Source: Saussurea involucrata | Taxonomy: Eukaryota > Streptophyta > Magnoliopsida > Asterales > Asteraceae | Length of the DNA stretch: 64,000 bases | Assembly (NCBI GenBank): GCA_033807775.1 | Contig: CM066318.1 | Coordinates: forward strand, 82,091,379 to 82,155,378 | Direction of reading: 5' to 3' | Made by a program: the position numbers and the translations under genes | Shown: positions 30,462 through 43,123 of the stretch, one piece after another | Layout of the letters: every line of letters begins with the position of its first letter | How positions within the stretch are numbered: the first letter of the stretch is position 1 | The notes under the pieces: generated by a model | Databases searched by the model: none | Told to the model about the DNA's origin: nothing | Seen by the model: only the letters and a program-made list of their open reading frames with translations

Positions 30462-31099
30462 TGTAACACCCGAAATTTTTTAGGCAATTGAATTTCAAGA
30501 TTTGATTTCGTGAGTGTTTTATTTATTTTTTTGGGTAGTTATCTATTAAGTTGTTAAAATGCTTAAACAATAAAAGTGATGGTTTAATCCCATTGGTTTA
30601 TTGACCACCTCACTTTTTTGACCGGTCCCACATACTCTTATTTGATCTTTGACCAGAAAAAAACTCTTCCATTTTGTTTCAAACCACTCTCTCTCTCTTC
30701 CATTCTTTATTTCAAGACATTCTCTTCCATCTTCACCATTACTTTTCCCTCTATATATTTCTACGTCCTTACTTCATCTCTCAAATAATCATACATAATA
30801 CTCCGTTTTTCTATTAGTGAATCATTTATGAACCTTGATTTTTAGAGGACAAGTGTTATGGTGAGCTTCAAGAACGTCTTCATCTTCTCCAACCCCCTCT
30901 TCACCATTATTGACCTAGTTTCGGGTTTTCTCAAAAACAAGTTGTAAGTTCATCCTAATTTATCTAAACCTTCATTCTTGCTAAAATCTTCCATTATTAA
31001 CTTCCTAGAACATTTATTTTGAGGTATCATCCATGTTTTGAAGTTTTGACCAATTTTGGGTATTTTGGATGATTAGAGGATTTGACTAAGGTATGTTAT
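30462..31099 (+). repeat. LTR of gypsy-type element D, left part
   Basis: Begins TGTAACACCCG, a common gypsy LTR start, with CTATATATTT at 30751-30760 as a likely TATA box and a CT-rich leader. It breaks off at GTTAT, the duplicated target of element C. It resumes at 55949, where a segment around 56080-56170 resembles the LTR of C read on its sense strand. D and C are therefore related families in opposite orientations. Confidence 0.65.
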
Positions 31100-33921
31100 T
31101 GTAACACCCTCAGATTTGGAACGAGCAACTAACTTCAAAATTTAATAAAATAGCCAAATAAATGCAATCACATCTACAATTCATTCCTTAAAATACCTCG
31201 GAAATTAAAACATTATAATTCCCACAATAAAGTGACTTAATCGGGTGTTACTTAACCCCACACAAATTGCTAGTCCAAACTATTGCGGAAGACTTCACTA
31301 ATCATGTCACCTCTCGTGCAGTCTACTAGCACTCGCCACTTCACAATGTAGCTAGAGCTACCCCCAACCTGAGCCTGTTGCACATGCCGACAAATAAAAA
31401 GGGTTAGACTTACGCCTAGTGAGTTCAAGCATTTTATCATGACTATATAAATTCATAAATCAAGAGGAGTGTAGTTTTTAGTCATGACTTCAAAAGCGTT
31501 TACTTCAAATACAAATCACCCATTTTTCCAACTCACACAATTCCCATGTTAAAATCTTTATTATAACATGATTTCTCAAAAATAGACTTATTCACAAAGT
31601 CAACGAAAGGTGAAATAGCATTTGACACTCAAAACGATTAAACTTATAATTATTTTCCATTATCCCAAAACATCTCAAAACATGGATGAAACATAATCCA
31701 CAACTCATATAACGTGGAAATGCAAATCTCATAAATATGATACGTTACCGAAAACATGGATAAACACAATTACCCAAAACAACACACACAGATGAGATAT
31801 AAACCACAATTTACATACCATGGAAAACCAATCCATATAAATATAACACGTCACCGAAAACATGAGTAGCAACAAATACCCAAAACAACAGCTTTCGGTG
31901 ACGGGGGAGACCCGTATACATTGCACATGACGGAACACTAAAGTGGGTCACTTACTATGCAATAAAAACACCCACGTGGATTACTCTCGTAAACTGAGCT
32001 CAATCACTCAGTTCTATTGCCCGCGAGACTAGGGAGCCCCCAACTTCAACCACTCCAGATCTATACATTGGGTCACTCCAAATCCACAACAACACATTAG
32101 GGATTACACCTTACTGCCCATGAGACGACGCCCGACCATATAGGTCCACGCCTTACTTATCATGGATCCCGACGCCTATCCCGTGCTAAGCACATATATG
32201 GAATTACACCTTACTGCCCATGAGACGACGCCCGACCATCTAAGTCCACGCCTTACTTATCATGGAACCCGATGCCTATTCCGTGCTACAAAATAAACTA
32301 ACGTCTCGTAAACTGAGCTCAATCAATTCCGACCTCTTGCCTGCGAGACTAGGGGAAACTCAAATGCCTATGGATCCATGGCTAGCAAGGTCTAAAATAT
32401 TACACGACCCCAAATAAATAAACAAATGCATTCAAAACATGCAATTCCCCAATTAACATAAATCATGATCAAAACTCAACTTTGAGCTATCCAATCAGAC
32501 AAATGTCCCCAAAACTTAAATAAATCTAATACCGAGCCACAAGCTCAACTAACTCAAAAGATAGTTCATGAAAGTCATAAAATGACATTAAGTATAACAA
32601 CACACACCGGTTGTCAGTAAATACTTCAAATCTGTGAAACCCGAAATAACACCTTGGATCGGGATAACCCTCATTTCCAAAAGGACTCAACCTTTACATT
32701 TTCAAAACATCTCATGATGTACTATATGCATATTTCCAAATATCCACAAAATGCATTTTCATAATAAATAGACTCCATTTATCACATAAACCAACAACTC
32801 ATTTCATGTATGATTTATTATCACGTTTTTCCAAAATATCCAAAAGTAGTGTTTTACAATATTTACCACAATTAATACCTTAAAAGGTAAAATCCACCAA
32901 ATAACCCAATATTGATAATTTTCAGGTAAAACACACAATTACTTGGAAAAATAACATTTTGGCATGTACAAAGTTTTCGCAAAGTAACTTGAACTCACCT
33001 TGCTAGATTAAGCTAAATCTAGACTTTTCCCAAACGTATGCTCCTTTGATGAAGTTTGCATCCTCAAGCCAAAACTTCCAAAACCTAGGTTTATGAATTT
33101 CAAACCATCAATACTCAAGTCTAACCATAAGGAATCATCATCCATTCAACATATACCCAAAATACCCAATTTATACCAAACCCTAGTTTCATTCATGAAG
33201 AAGATGAAGATTATTTCAACCAACCATCATCAAAATCGTCCAACAACATCCCAAAGTAGAAGAAAGATGAAATCAACAACAATAACAACCATTGAGTAGG
33301 GAGATATTACCTTAACTTTTCGAATCTTCCAAAAATGAGCTCCTACTCTCCATAAAAGTTCCAAGCTCCCAAATGTCCATCAATGGAGGAAGAGGGGTTG
33401 ATTTGGTGAAGAGATGAGGAAGGAGAGGGGGAGGGGTTCTAGGGTTTTTAGTGAGAGGGGCGATTTTTAGAGAGAGAGATGGAAATAGATAATGAAAGAA
33501 AGCTGCAAGTCGTGGGTTTAAAACCCTCTGAGCCCTACGGCGAGAGTGACAGGCGAGATTGCCACTGTCACTCTCGCGGGGCACTCTCGCCCTCTACCCA
33601 AAAACCTTCGGTACACTTTCAGCGAAAGTGACACGGCGAAAGTGACACGGCGAAAGTGACCATGTCACTCTCGCGAGTGTCATACTCGCTGGTCCTCCCA
33701 AAACCCTCGGTACATTCTTGGCGAAAGTGACACGGCGAAAGTGACCATGTCACTCTCGCGAGTATCATACTCGCTGGCTTTGTACCGAGCCCAATCTTGC
33801 CCGATTTCTTATGCGATCCATTTGGCATTACGCGTCCTACCTTCCAATGTGAAACCTTGTCCTTTTAATAATTCTAAATGGAATCATTTACAATTTGAGT
33901 TAGGATTTTCGGGGTGTTACA
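31100..33921 (-). repeat. 3' LTR of element C
   Basis: 2,822 bp. It holds a two-unit tandem repeat of about 107 bp (32105-32300, core GAGACGACGCCCGACCAT) and a two-unit repeat with GGCGAAAGTGACACGGCG and TCACTCTCGCGAG at 33615-33780. The small open stretches here recur in the other LTR and are not genes. Confidence 0.92.
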
Positions 33922-36900
33922 ATCCTCCCAACCTTAAAGAGATTTCGTCCACGAAATCTATCTCCTTTACAACTCAAAACTTCCTGACTTAACGTCGACC
34001 ATAATTCATCAATTCCTATTCGGAATCTAAATTTCCCATACTCAGTTTGTAACGACAAATCCTCGAACAATTTCTTACTAACGAAACCCCCTTCAAGTAC
34101 ACTGCACTTATGTCCGAAAAATGTTCCAACCATAGGGGAACTCCCAACCATACCACTTCGGTCGTCTCCCAACCTTAGAATGTTCTACCTTCCTCAATTT
34201 TAGTTTCAACTCTAAATCACTTCACAGTTTGTTCACTAACGAACCCAACAGAATCATCAACTCCGATCATTCCTACCATTAACCGTCGATTAACTCTAAT
34301 GAGTCCTAATAGAATCCAAATTCTACCTCAACATTAATCATCAACCGACAGGTTCATTAACCATACACGAAAGTTATTCCACCAAAACCGCTCGCCACAA
34401 TTGAGCATCTTAAGGTTACCACTACCATTACCAATATTTCATTTAAAATCGGACTCCACCCTCCGAATACGTTAACGGTTTCCGACCTCAAACCAGTAAA
34501 GGTTGGCACCTAGTTATACCACCAAACTTAGAACTCTAACAGGACTCCACACACGAGTTCTGTTTACCGAGGGTTTCCACCAAACTAAGGTTGTCAACAA
34601 AACGGCTATACCAACCTCGAAATACGTTACCGCAAGTCTAACCCTCCAATTACCACAAATACATTGACTTCACTACCGATATCATCCGGCCTATGGTACC
34701 AGCACGCGTGGAATACCCAACCATCCAACGTCGAAGTGTTACACGCACTTACCTTTAACTGGGGTACTTATCCTTTCCAAGGTCCTAACGAGTTCAAGGT
34801 TTTCGAGCGAATATTTTAACAAATATGCCAATCAACAAAACTTTTCATATAAATTTTCAACGCAAGAATTTTCATATCAAATAAATCGTACGCATAGAAA
34901 AACTACTATCATCAACTCGGTAGTTAAGCAAAACGGACACGCTCGTCCCACATATGAAAATCATGTTGAAAATTATTTCATTGCAGTTCAGCTTATCAAC
35001 AAACGCTAAAGCATAATAGACAACTTCTTTTAAAATGAATCGTCACAGCTCTAGTATGGATCGACTTGTAACATGCACGTAAAGTAACTGATCGACTTTA
35101 AACATGGTGCAACAAAAGGCGTGCACGTATTTCAATAGAAGTCCCACGACATTTGGCTCCAAAATTTCTTTTTTAACCATAAAATGGCATGGAACACGGA
35201 TCACCAACAAAATTTGTGCGCGTCAGTTTCTTATACAAAATGATGAAACGGTTTGCACATACACCTTAGTCAACACAAAATGACTTGTGCAATTTCCATA
35301 TTTAAAACAAAATTCATACGTTCCCATCACTTGAAAATATCGACTAAAACATCATAAAACCACAAATTGGGGTAGGCATGCAAGCTTGTAACACTTCCAT
35401 TAGAAATTTTCTTGAAACGAAATAACATGCATCAAATGGTTCGCGACCAAATTTTAAAAGATGAAACTCTTTAAATCACTTTCCCAAAATTTCTCATCCG
35501 GTCTTATAATGACATTTGAGTAAAACGCTTTCTGGCAAAACTTGCACACAACAATGCGTTTGTCCAAAACATCCGAGTAAATAAGTGTTAATAATTTGTT
35601 GACACCAAAAAAAAGTTCAAACCTATTTTCAAATCTCAAATTGCACCAACGGTGCGCATCAATGTTTAAAACATAAGAATTCCACGCGCCATAGTTTTAT
35701 ACAAACCATTTTTCTAAAATCTTTATCACGAGGCTCTTTCCTCAAAATTTCATACTTGGAACATAAAACGTCAAAATGTCATTGCTAAAAATGTATTTGT
35801 GAAAAATACTCAAAACACACATTTCCTCCAAATCAAAAAGCTTTCAATTCTTTTCCAAAGTATTCGACAATTCAAAATTGACCAATGTCAATGATTCATA
35901 CATTCGTGTTTTTCAAATATCAAGCATCATAAACCATTCGTGGCCCCCACATCACTAAAACATGCTTTGACCAAATGGTCTCTCATTTAAACAAGGAGTT
36001 AATAAAATAATTTCGCTCACGATTCGTTCAACAAAGTGACGAGAACAATGGTTACCAAGCTATGCATACCCCTAAGTCGATATAACACGTTTTACATAAA
36101 AATGATAATAAACATTTAACTGACCAAAAGCGCACCAAGCAATTTATTATGAAATGTCACAAAAATGTCCTTTCATGCATCACTTAAGTCACGTATAAAT
36201 CAATCCATACACCGAACTATATGTAACGAAATACTCAGTAACACAAACCCTTGAAAGAAAGTTACGCGACACTAGAGTTCCAAACTCATTTCTTCTTAGT
36301 CGCCTTACGGCATAAAATTAACTTTTCTCAACAAAACTCGAGTGGGACCAAATGCTCAACATAACTCGTAAACTTTTCACATAGGTAAATAGAGTATGCA
36401 TATCGTAAAATTGTACTCACACGACTCAACATGTCGTAAAACAAAACTCCATGAACCCCAATGGACTCAATGATTCCAAGTCGATAAAACTGCGCTAAAT
36501 ATCATGCTTCCAAAGCCAAATTGCTATAAGCAAAATCCTGAATGAGGCGCCAAAATACCAACAATCCCCCTCTAGGGTAACACTATATAAACAACACGGT
36601 TTAACTAACTCATATTAAACAAATTCTCTAAAATAATTTTACACAGACATCATGGAAGATAACTTTCCGTCCAAACTTTAACATATGTGGAGGAGATCCA
36701 ATGTTAAAGTCACAAGCCGTAGTCACTTGTCCAACATTTTAAACATCATAAAAATATGATTATCATTATATCCCAAAACAATGTTGAACAACGATGAAAT
36801 AAAACAAAACAGGTTCCGGCGGAGTTTGCAACTCCCGCAATAAACTGTTTTCATGCATGTTTCAAAACCTTGAATTGAAATCTTGTGTGTGTGCTAAACA

Positions 36901-37147
36901 TTTCTCAAAATTCATAATACAATCCGTATAAGGATTCGAAACACAAGAAATAATTAATGCAATTTATTTTCAAAAATAAATTATGTGCATAATTTAGTCG
37001 GCACTCAACGTCTCAACTCATACTCCTCCAAATCCCTCCGGTCCACTATCGTCATCCGGATGTTTTAACCTCTTAAGGCAAGTTGGGAATTACCTCGATT
37101 AACCTTACAATTCTTCCTCGAATCAAAGTCTTTTCAATAAATCCATG
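33922..37147 (-). other. Internal region of element C, larger (3') part
   Basis: 3.2 kb without ORFs of note, repeats or recognisable protein traces. At its left edge the minus strand reads AAGGTTGGGAGGAT just before the LTR, the probable polypurine tract. The right edge carries CCATG (37143-37147), the target duplication of element B. Confidence 0.8.
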
Positions 37148-37912
37148 TGTTGGTTCCTTTTTGCTAACACAATGATCTTAACTTTCAGTTCAGATTGTAT
37201 GGTGCGGAAGCGTATTTAAGAACTGAAAGTTAATATAAGGTAGAAGATCACACAATATCAAATAAAGCAAAGAGCAAATAACATATGTTTCTCAAAGATT
37301 ACTGTATTTGATATATAATAAGAACACCAAGAACTTTAAAGGATTAACAAGAAATCTGCAGTTTAATGGTGTGTGTGATGTGTAAAAACTTAATACAAGA
37401 GTTCACATGAACATTCTATTTATACTACTCCTAAAGGGAACAATAAGGACTAAAGGTACAAAGACATTGTTCAGGAACAGTAGCTGGAAGGGTACAAGAC
37501 ACTGTTCTGGAACAGTTGTAGATACAACGTTCATTAAATGCTCCGTATTCAGCTTTAGGCGGAGACCTATCAGAGTTTGACACGTGGAATTGTCAGGTCA
37601 CGCCTTTATACGATTGATATTTAGAACCTTCGAATGGTAGGTATTGTAAGAAGCATGTCCGTCCTTGTTAAGATCTTTTGCGTAGATCTCCTTTTTCCCA
37701 CAGAAGCTCTGTCAAGTATGACAGAGGCTCTGTGGCCTTGTCCGCATAGAAGAGTCGTTTCTTCACTTCGGTCTTCCTGATTAACCCGGCAGAGCCTCTG
37801 TCGAAGACTTCTGTCTTCTTGGTTACTCGGCTACTCGGCAGAGCCTCTGTGGGTTACTTCTGTACTTAGACTATTTTCACTACTTTTACAAACAGAAAGA
37901 TTGGAGCTAACA
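37148..37912 (-). repeat. 3' LTR of copia element B
   Basis: TATAAATA on the minus strand at 37424-37417. CAGAG/CTCTG words cluster at 37700-37860, including ACAGAGGCTCTGTGG and GGCAGAGCCTCTGTCG. Confidence 0.95.
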
Positions 37913-37922
37913 ATCTCCCCCT
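37913..37922 (-). other. Polypurine tract of element B
   Basis: On the minus strand AGGGGGAGAT immediately precedes the 3' LTR. Confidence 0.85.
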
Positions 37923-38218
37923 AAGTAGTGAAAATTAAAAATTTGAATGTGCAAGTATTTTCTAAGTACAATAATCTTTTCTTTTCATATTGGAGTTTGC
38001 CAGAGGCAATTACATTTGACTGTATTGAAAAGAAAATTTTACAGAGGATCTGTTTGACTGACTCAGAAGATGGCATTCTTGAAGTCATTGAAATTTCTGC
38101 GGTCGAGTCCTTCTTGTTTGAGCTCGTAATAGAAGCTGATGCAGAGATTTCGGAAGTTGATTGTTGCATTGATAACCTCTATCAGTCTGTCGGCAAGACT
38201 TTGATTCATGAGCTTTGA

Positions 38219-41200
38219 TCATCTGTGCTCCACAAGGATAGTTCTAAACTCTGTTAAAGTACTTGTTGCGTACTTTTGACAGTCCATCTCTACGAACAAC
38301 TTTGATTTACCAGAAGGATCTAGAAATACTAACCCGACCCTTGGATTTGTGATAATTGAGTTTGGTGTAGCAGAGGGAGGGCAGTAGTCTTCTAGTGGTT
38401 GAACGGTTAAGCTCTTTACTCTAAGATCTCGAGCCAATTGAAAATCTACCATGCTGTATAGCAGAAGCTTTTCGCGTATGGCCTTTCTTATCACTCTGTA
38501 GGCTCTGCGAACTTCGTCGGTTGTGAAGTTCTCTTTTGTCCATTCCAGAAGTTCAGGTAGATCATAAGGATTGAGATTCCTAAGATCTGCATCTGCAAAT
38601 TGGTTCTCTGATTTGTCCTCTCTTTTGACCTTGTAGATGTTGTAAGAGAGTCTAGGCCAGCTTCTGGTTTTTGAGAACTTGCAATATAGGACTTTGACGA
38701 TCTTGGATGTTGAGAAGACTTCGTGTTTAGGCTTGGGTTCTGTTCTGGTGAAGAGATTTTCGAGGTCAGAACGGAAGTCAGGGTCTTGAATGGTTGGTTC
38801 TGATTGATCCATTATGCCCATTCTGCTGTATAAGTACCTATATACCACTTCTTCCATTTGTGGTGGTGGTGGTTGAGGTAAGGTTCTGCGCAGAGCATCC
38901 ATTTGGTTCTTGACTTGTGCCACTCGATCCTCTGACGATTTTGACTTGGGATCCAGAACAGGAATATCTGACAGAGGTTTAGTCCTGAAAGCCCAGTCTT
39001 CTACTTCAGGCTTTGGTGTCTTATACGCATCGAAAGAGCTCTTCATCAGTTTTTCTGTTGAAGGTTGATGCTTGGGCTTTTTCTTCTGTGGTTCCTCTGT
39101 CACAATTCTTTTTCCCTTGTCTTTTGCCTTCGGCTATTCTGCTTGTTGAGATGGGGTTGCCTCTGTAGGATTTGACTCTTGAGTCTCAGAGGGCTTTGTT
39201 GTTGATGTTTCTGTTGGTTTGGGGATTGCCTCTGTTGGTTCTGTCACTTGAGTTTCAGAGGGCTTGATTGGTGATATGGGTTTTGGTTCTGTTGGAGAGG
39301 TTTCATGTGTTTTGCTCAGATATTTCCTTTTGTGAGCAATGGTTTCTGTTTTTGGGTTGGTTTTGGATGTTGGGGAAGGTAGTTCATCTTCTGAGGATGT
39401 CAGAAGGTGGACTTTTTTTTGGTTTTGGACATCTTTTCCAAATACAGAAGGAATTTCCACAGAGGTGGGTGTTACCTCTGTGGTCTTCTGTTTTTGAACA
39501 TGGATTGTTTCTGGTATTTGGGTTTCTTCAGAGATTATTTCCACAGAGGTGGGTGTTGCCTCTGTGGACAGTTGTGTTCTTTGTTGGGTTTGAGATGGGG
39601 GTGCTTGGTTGATGGGTTCTGCGACTATTGGTGGAGCTGGTAGACCTCTGCTCGCAGCTTCTTCCCTTTGTTTCTCCCCTCTATTCTCCCCCTCAGGATG
39701 ATCTGATGGACCATGATGGTCATCATCAGAGTCATCCTGATGTTTATCTGTTGTACCCTCTGCCCTGCATGTTGAATCTGGTTTCTTTGGTGGAACAGCC
39801 CCTGCAGCAATCATCTTTGCGCACAAGTCATCACAGAGGCCAAGCAGTGTTTCAACCTCTGCTTGTGTGTTGAAGCGCATTCTGCCGACACTAGCTTGAA
39901 ATTCTTTGACATAGTGTACGTTGGCAACGGTGAAAGCTTTGATGAATTCGGTCATCTGATCAAGTATTCCTTGGTCGAGTTCTGTCAGTTGTGCTCTTGT
40001 CATGTAGTCAGAAGGCTTCATGGCTTGAGTATTTCTTGTTGTTTGCTCTTGAACTTCTTCTAAGGCCTTCTTTAGGTTTTCAGGTGTAAGGCCCTTAGAT
40101 TTTGAAGATTGGTCTTTTAGTTGCAGAAGAAAGTGCTTGACAGAGTCTTTGAAGGCATTGGTGGCGGCTCTTCCGAATTCAGCTGCTGTAGAGGTGGCAG
40201 TGGTAGTAGCAGAGTGTATTGCAGAGGACTTCATCTGGGTTATGGCGTTTTGCACCTCTGTGGACAAGGTGTCCATTTTGGTGTTCAGATCAAGGATTGC
40301 CCTAGATGTAGCATCTGCAAAAGATTTGAAAGAGCTTTGCAACTCTTTCATGGTTTGGTCCACAGAGGTGACAAGGGTTTGGAACTCATCCCTTGAAACA
40401 TGTGAACTCGTTGTAACCTCTGGGGGAACACATTCGTCCCCAGAGTGAGTCTATGTTCCTGAGACACCTTCTTTCGCCCTTGTTTGGATGTTGGGGGTGG
40501 AAGGATTTTCTTCTGATCCTCGAGCAGAAGAATCTAGTGCTTCAGCCTCTACAGAAGTTCTGTGAATTACAGTGTCTAGATCCACTCCAGAGGTGGGTAC
40601 TATATTATCCTTTTGTTGACTCGGAGACTTGACTAGAGTCTCTCCGTCTTTGTGCACTCTAATCTCCTCTGAAGAGATGTTTGGACCTAGTTGTGTGCAT
40701 GTGGCAGAGGAAACAAATTCCTCTGCAAGGATGTCGGGTGTGATCTGGGGCAATAGATCACGAACTAAGGAGGAATCCTTTAGAGAGGAATCCCCTGGAA
40801 TGATAGTTTCCCCGGTTATTATTGGTACAGAGGATGAAAGAGTTTCCTCTGTCCGGATGGTTTGGGTTGGGGTCGAGCCGTGCTGCTCTTTTTCAATATT
40901 GCCCTCTGCCACTAGACTGGCGGCAATAGAAGTGTGGGTTGCACTGGGAGTTGGTTTTGGTTGTGTGCCTCTATTACTCCAGGCATCTTTTCTTGTTTCT
41001 CCCTCTGTTAGGCATCCAAGCACTACTTCATCATCTATAGTTTCAGTCTCTGTCGCTACCCTATGGCTTGGTGCCTCTTCCCTAACTTTTGTTGTAGCTC
41101 CTGCCCCAGTAACTAAGCAGTCGTACATTGGATGAGAGCCGTATAATTGCATGACATGTGGATGATAGAGACCTTTTCGTATTTGGTCAGCTTCTTCTTC

Positions 41201-43123
41201 ATCTGAATCTATCTCTGAGACCTCTATCCTTGTCTCCCTTGTTTCAATCACCTCTTCTGTTGGATTTTCTAACATGGTGTCCATGTTATGGTCTTCTGCA
41301 GCGATTTGTTCCTTTGGACTTGCCCTTTGTGCATCAAATCCGGGTTGGGTGAAGGGGTTTTGTAGCACCTCTGGTGTCTCAACCTGATGATCCCTAGGAG
41401 TTTGGTCATCATCTTCTAAGTCAGAAGAGGTTCTGAAGTCAGGTTCTTCTGTGGACCCATGGAAGAGGGGTTCTGCAGTCCATCCAGCAGTGTTTAAAGT
41501 ATGGGCGAATTCTGGGTTTTGGATGAAGTCAGAGAAATCCCCGTGATGTGCATAGTTGAGGGGATTGGGGGATTGCAGAGGGGATTCTTGGGTTTGTTCT
41601 TCTGCTACTCCTTCTGTTCCCTGTTCCTCTACTTCTTCTGCCACTTCTTCCTCTGCTATTGGTTGCATAGGAGACAAATGTTTCCCAGTTTTCTTCTTGC
41701 TCTTTCTCCTCTTGGGTTTAGGTGCCCCTTCTTCTGAGGCTTTGCATTTTCTCTTCTTCTTTTGCTTTGGGGGAGAGGGAGGAGCAGAAGATCCAACTTC
41801 TGTGGCATAAGGAGGAGAGGGATGACCTTCTGCGACAGTTGTAGAGGTACCCTCTGTGGTTTTCCTCTTGAGAGTTTTCTTTTGAGGAGTGGAGGCAGAG
41901 GGTTTGTGTTTCTTTGAAGCAGAGTAGATGGATTTTCTCTGAGCATGGAATCTGGCTTGATTGTCTTCATGCTTCTGAAAAGCAGTTGCCCATTCTTCAT
42001 CTGTCAACCTATCTAATACTTCTGTACCTATGGGGACTCCTAGACGCGGTGGTGTCATAGGACTTGGCTCTGGAGTCCTATGATCGCGTATGTATTCTAA
42101 TTCTAGTTCTTCGTCCCTAGCATATCCTAGAAGTTTATTTGGCAGAGGTCTGTAGTGTGGGTATCCATTAGCATGTTCTGTTGGGGAGTTTTTGTTCATT
42201 TCATACATCTTTGTTATTGGCCCTTCCATTGGCCATTTTTCAAGCAAGGGTAACGGTTCTAACAGAACACCTAGAATCCTTTGAAACTGCAGAGGAGGTA
42301 GAGCTCCTGATGTGTTTGACTTTTTCTTCTGGAAGTTGTTCTTTCTGTCGATGGTGTTAACCATTTCTTGCATCATGAGAGTGGCGAAGTCCAGAGGTAG
42401 GTCATAGTAGACTCCGTACATGATGGCTAGTATTTGGTGTGAGGATTGATCTGGACTCCCTACTTTCCCGGTTAAGCATATGTTGAGTATGGAAAAGAGT
42501 GTATTCCACAGAGGTGGTAATCTGCCTCTGCGGAAGTCATTTCTCTTTCTTAGTGGTACGTTGTACCCTAACATTTCGACAAACCTGCAGAGCTCTTCAT
42601 CTGTAGGTTCCTGTGCAAAGGTCTTTAATCCTAGAAGACCTCTTGTGGGTAGGCTGAACTCAAGAGAGAACATCGTTCTGTTGAACTTGAGTTCAAGATG
42701 CTCGGATTTATCGGGTTTGGAGATGTAGCCTTTGATCTGTCGGTCTTCTGGATCAAATCTGCAACTTTGCCAGAATTAATTTATATATCTGGCAGGGATT
42801 TTGTCCACGGTTTTGGACAGAAGAGGGTAGAGAATATGTTGTTTCAAGATATGGAGAAGTATAGCATGTGCTTTCCCAAAAGCAGTTCTTGAGGGAACAA
42901 GGTAGTGATTATTGGGTTTTAATGGTAGAACATTTGCAAAATGTTTATGAGCAAGGAAGTATTGGAGATGGGTTGTCGGAGCAAAGTCTGCTTCATCGCC
43001 TGAGTTATCTTGTTCCAGGTCTCTGGCGATTTCAGGGTTTTCTGAATGTTCAAAGTGTTCAGGGTTTTCAGGGGAGTTCGCCGGTGAATGTGCAGGGGAG
43101 ATAGCTTGAGAAGACGAGGCCAT
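38219..43123 (-). pseudogene. Extra (envelope-position) ORF of copia element B, 1,635 codons with three stops
   Basis: One frame from ATG at 43123 down to 38219, no frameshift, interrupted only by TAA 42776-42778, TAG 40451-40453 and TAG 39134-39136. N-terminal domain (43123 to about 42150): short disordered start, then L-P-P-L-W-N-T-L-F-S-I-L-N-I-C-L, S-P-D-Q-S and M-Y-G-V. The middle, about 1,000 codons, is charged and low complexity, with lysine/arginine tracts at 41650-41780 and helical, coiled-coil-like sequence at 40000-40360. The C-terminal domain (about 39100-38219) includes V-Y-R-Y-L-Y-S-R-M-G and a basic helical stretch. No signal peptide or membrane span is apparent. Layout and N-domain match the extra ORF of element A. 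Function unknown. Confidence 0.85.

Noticed and set aside
40629..41135. 168-codon plus-strand ORF
   Set aside because: Antisense shadow of the low-complexity middle of the extra ORF of B, without start context or motif.
38219..43123. True viral-type envelope glycoprotein
   Set aside because: The ORF is in the envelope position but shows no signal peptide, no convincing membrane span and no furin-like site; most of it is low complexity.
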